A stretch of DNA of 46,233 nucleotides from assembly GCA_037176845.1 (NCBI GenBank), contig JAYKXP010000249.1, positions 1 to 46,233 of the forward strand. Direction: 5' to 3'. Positions 45,365 to 46,233 of the stretch are shown piece after piece. Every line of letters starts with the position of its first letter. Position 1 is the first letter of the stretch. A program made the translations under genes and the position numbers. This stretch comes from Paramarasmius palmivorus. Taxonomy: Eukaryota; Basidiomycota; Agaricomycetes; Agaricales; Marasmiaceae. Under the pieces are notes generated by a model. It was given only the letters and a program-made list of their open reading frames with translations. It was not told where the DNA came from and did no database searches.

Positions 45365-46010
45365 CTAAGACTGACAAGGCACGACAATCGACGAGGTCGC
45401 CACGAGGGGGACATCCAAGAGCCATCCTGGCATATCCCAAACCTTTGATAGCGTATCGTCAACCTCAATCTCACGTATGTGAGGGAGGGTTGGGAGACCA
45501 TGCCCTGTGTTGAATGTAAGGTTGTGACAATGAAGTGGTGATCGTGGGTATTGTGAAAGCCGTGAATTGTAAGCGAGACCCGAGGGAAACGTTTCCATGT
45601 CGTTATCCAGAGCATGAGCAGAAGTGTCACGGACGTGAGGCAATGGGCAAATCAATACGCATTGTCTGGTGATGACAATAGTTAGGATGGTGAGGATTAA
45701 GGGGATGTCTATACGTGCGAGATGAGGATAAAAGGAGAGGAAGCGAAATTGTCTGAGATTGGAGATGAGAAGTACCAATCTTGGGTCTTTTGAGTGAGAA
45801 ATGTGCCAGAAGTTGCCAGGCTAATATGACAGAGTGGCGCTGTCTAAATCGTTGGGAGAATATGTGCGATTCCAAGGGTTCGTTTGTTGTCGCCTCGCCG
45901 GTAGGTGGGGGTACAAGTGCTGTCGAAAGTGAATCCGGAGACCATGGCAATGCGACACAATCTCGCGGATGATCTCGGCAAGGGAAAACGCGAAATCCTT
46001 CCGTCAATCT
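45365..46010 (-). pseudogene. Possible F-box/leucine-rich-repeat gene relic
   Basis: On the minus strand near 45990 a frame encodes FSLAEIIREIVSHCHGLRIH, which fits the start of a fungal F-box (LP-x-EI-x-EI pattern). It is followed by LDSATL and a stop. In the next register a leucine-rich stretch appears (ISNLRQFRFLSFYPHLARID, later HGLPTLPHIREIEVDDTLSK). F-box/LRR proteins are abundant in agaricomycetes and often decay. The match is short and by eye. Confidence 0.3.
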
Positions 46011-46233
46011 GACTGGTGAAGAGGGTTAGCGGAACGTCGTATTGGGGATGTCTCATAAGGGTAACACGTACGCGTTAGTGGTGTGGGAGACCGTTCTCTG
46101 CATCATGTCGTCTTCAGGAGGACTGGGTGACTTTTGCGGGCTGCTGTCCAGCTGATATAAAATCCTGAATGGAGGCTTGATCCACATGGGTATAGTGCTG
46201 TATGAAGAAAAACCATACTCAATTGGAGGGGCT

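Overview
The window looks like genomic DNA of a filamentous basidiomycete, probably an agaricomycete. Its genes are split by many 45-60 base GT..AG introns. It carries a KDZ (Kyakuja-Dileera-Zisupton) DNA transposon of the kind expanded in mushroom-forming fungi, a Copia-type LTR element, and long tracts of decayed coding sequence. No ordinary housekeeping gene is evident. All gene models were built by hand from the sequence; no search or alignment was run.

Layout. (1) 1-12.7 kb is degenerate. It holds at least five decayed, same-strand copies of one unrecognised intron-containing gene family and one antisense gene relic near 10.5 kb. (2) 12.68-13.25 kb has a small tandem repeat, a TATA box, a pyrimidine-rich leader and the 5' end of an open frame that breaks off. 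(3) 14498-33369 is an 18,872-bp element with 297-bp terminal inverted repeats (TIRs). The TIR copies differ at only about two positions. (4) 33486-37828 is an internally deleted Copia-type element read on the minus strand: LTRs, Gag and a short Pol remnant, with no visible integrase core, reverse transcriptase or RNase H. (5) 37.83-46.23 kb is again mostly decayed sequence, with a coding relic directly after the LTR element and a possible F-box relic at the right edge.

The large element is the centrepiece. Its left arm reads on the minus strand: an intact-looking 1044-residue KDZ transposase with a cysteine-cluster module, and upstream of it a 267-residue MYND zinc-finger protein. Its right arm reads on the plus strand: a 1459-residue Spt5-like NGN/KOW protein, a 195-residue protein of unknown family, and a 1109-residue largely disordered nuclear-looking protein with 17 exons. 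The two blocks diverge from a central tract containing a 97-bp-arm inverted repeat. About 0.7-1.0 kb inside each end lies an array of a GGTANNTACC-like palindrome repeated every 30 bp, placed almost symmetrically. All five exon models stay in frame through every splice, and the TIRs are nearly identical, so the element looks recently active or still active. The combination of a KDZ transposase, an Spt5-like transcription factor, a MYND protein and a large disordered protein is a candidate undescribed cargo system. Its role is inference: the cargo may act on transcription or chromatin of the element.
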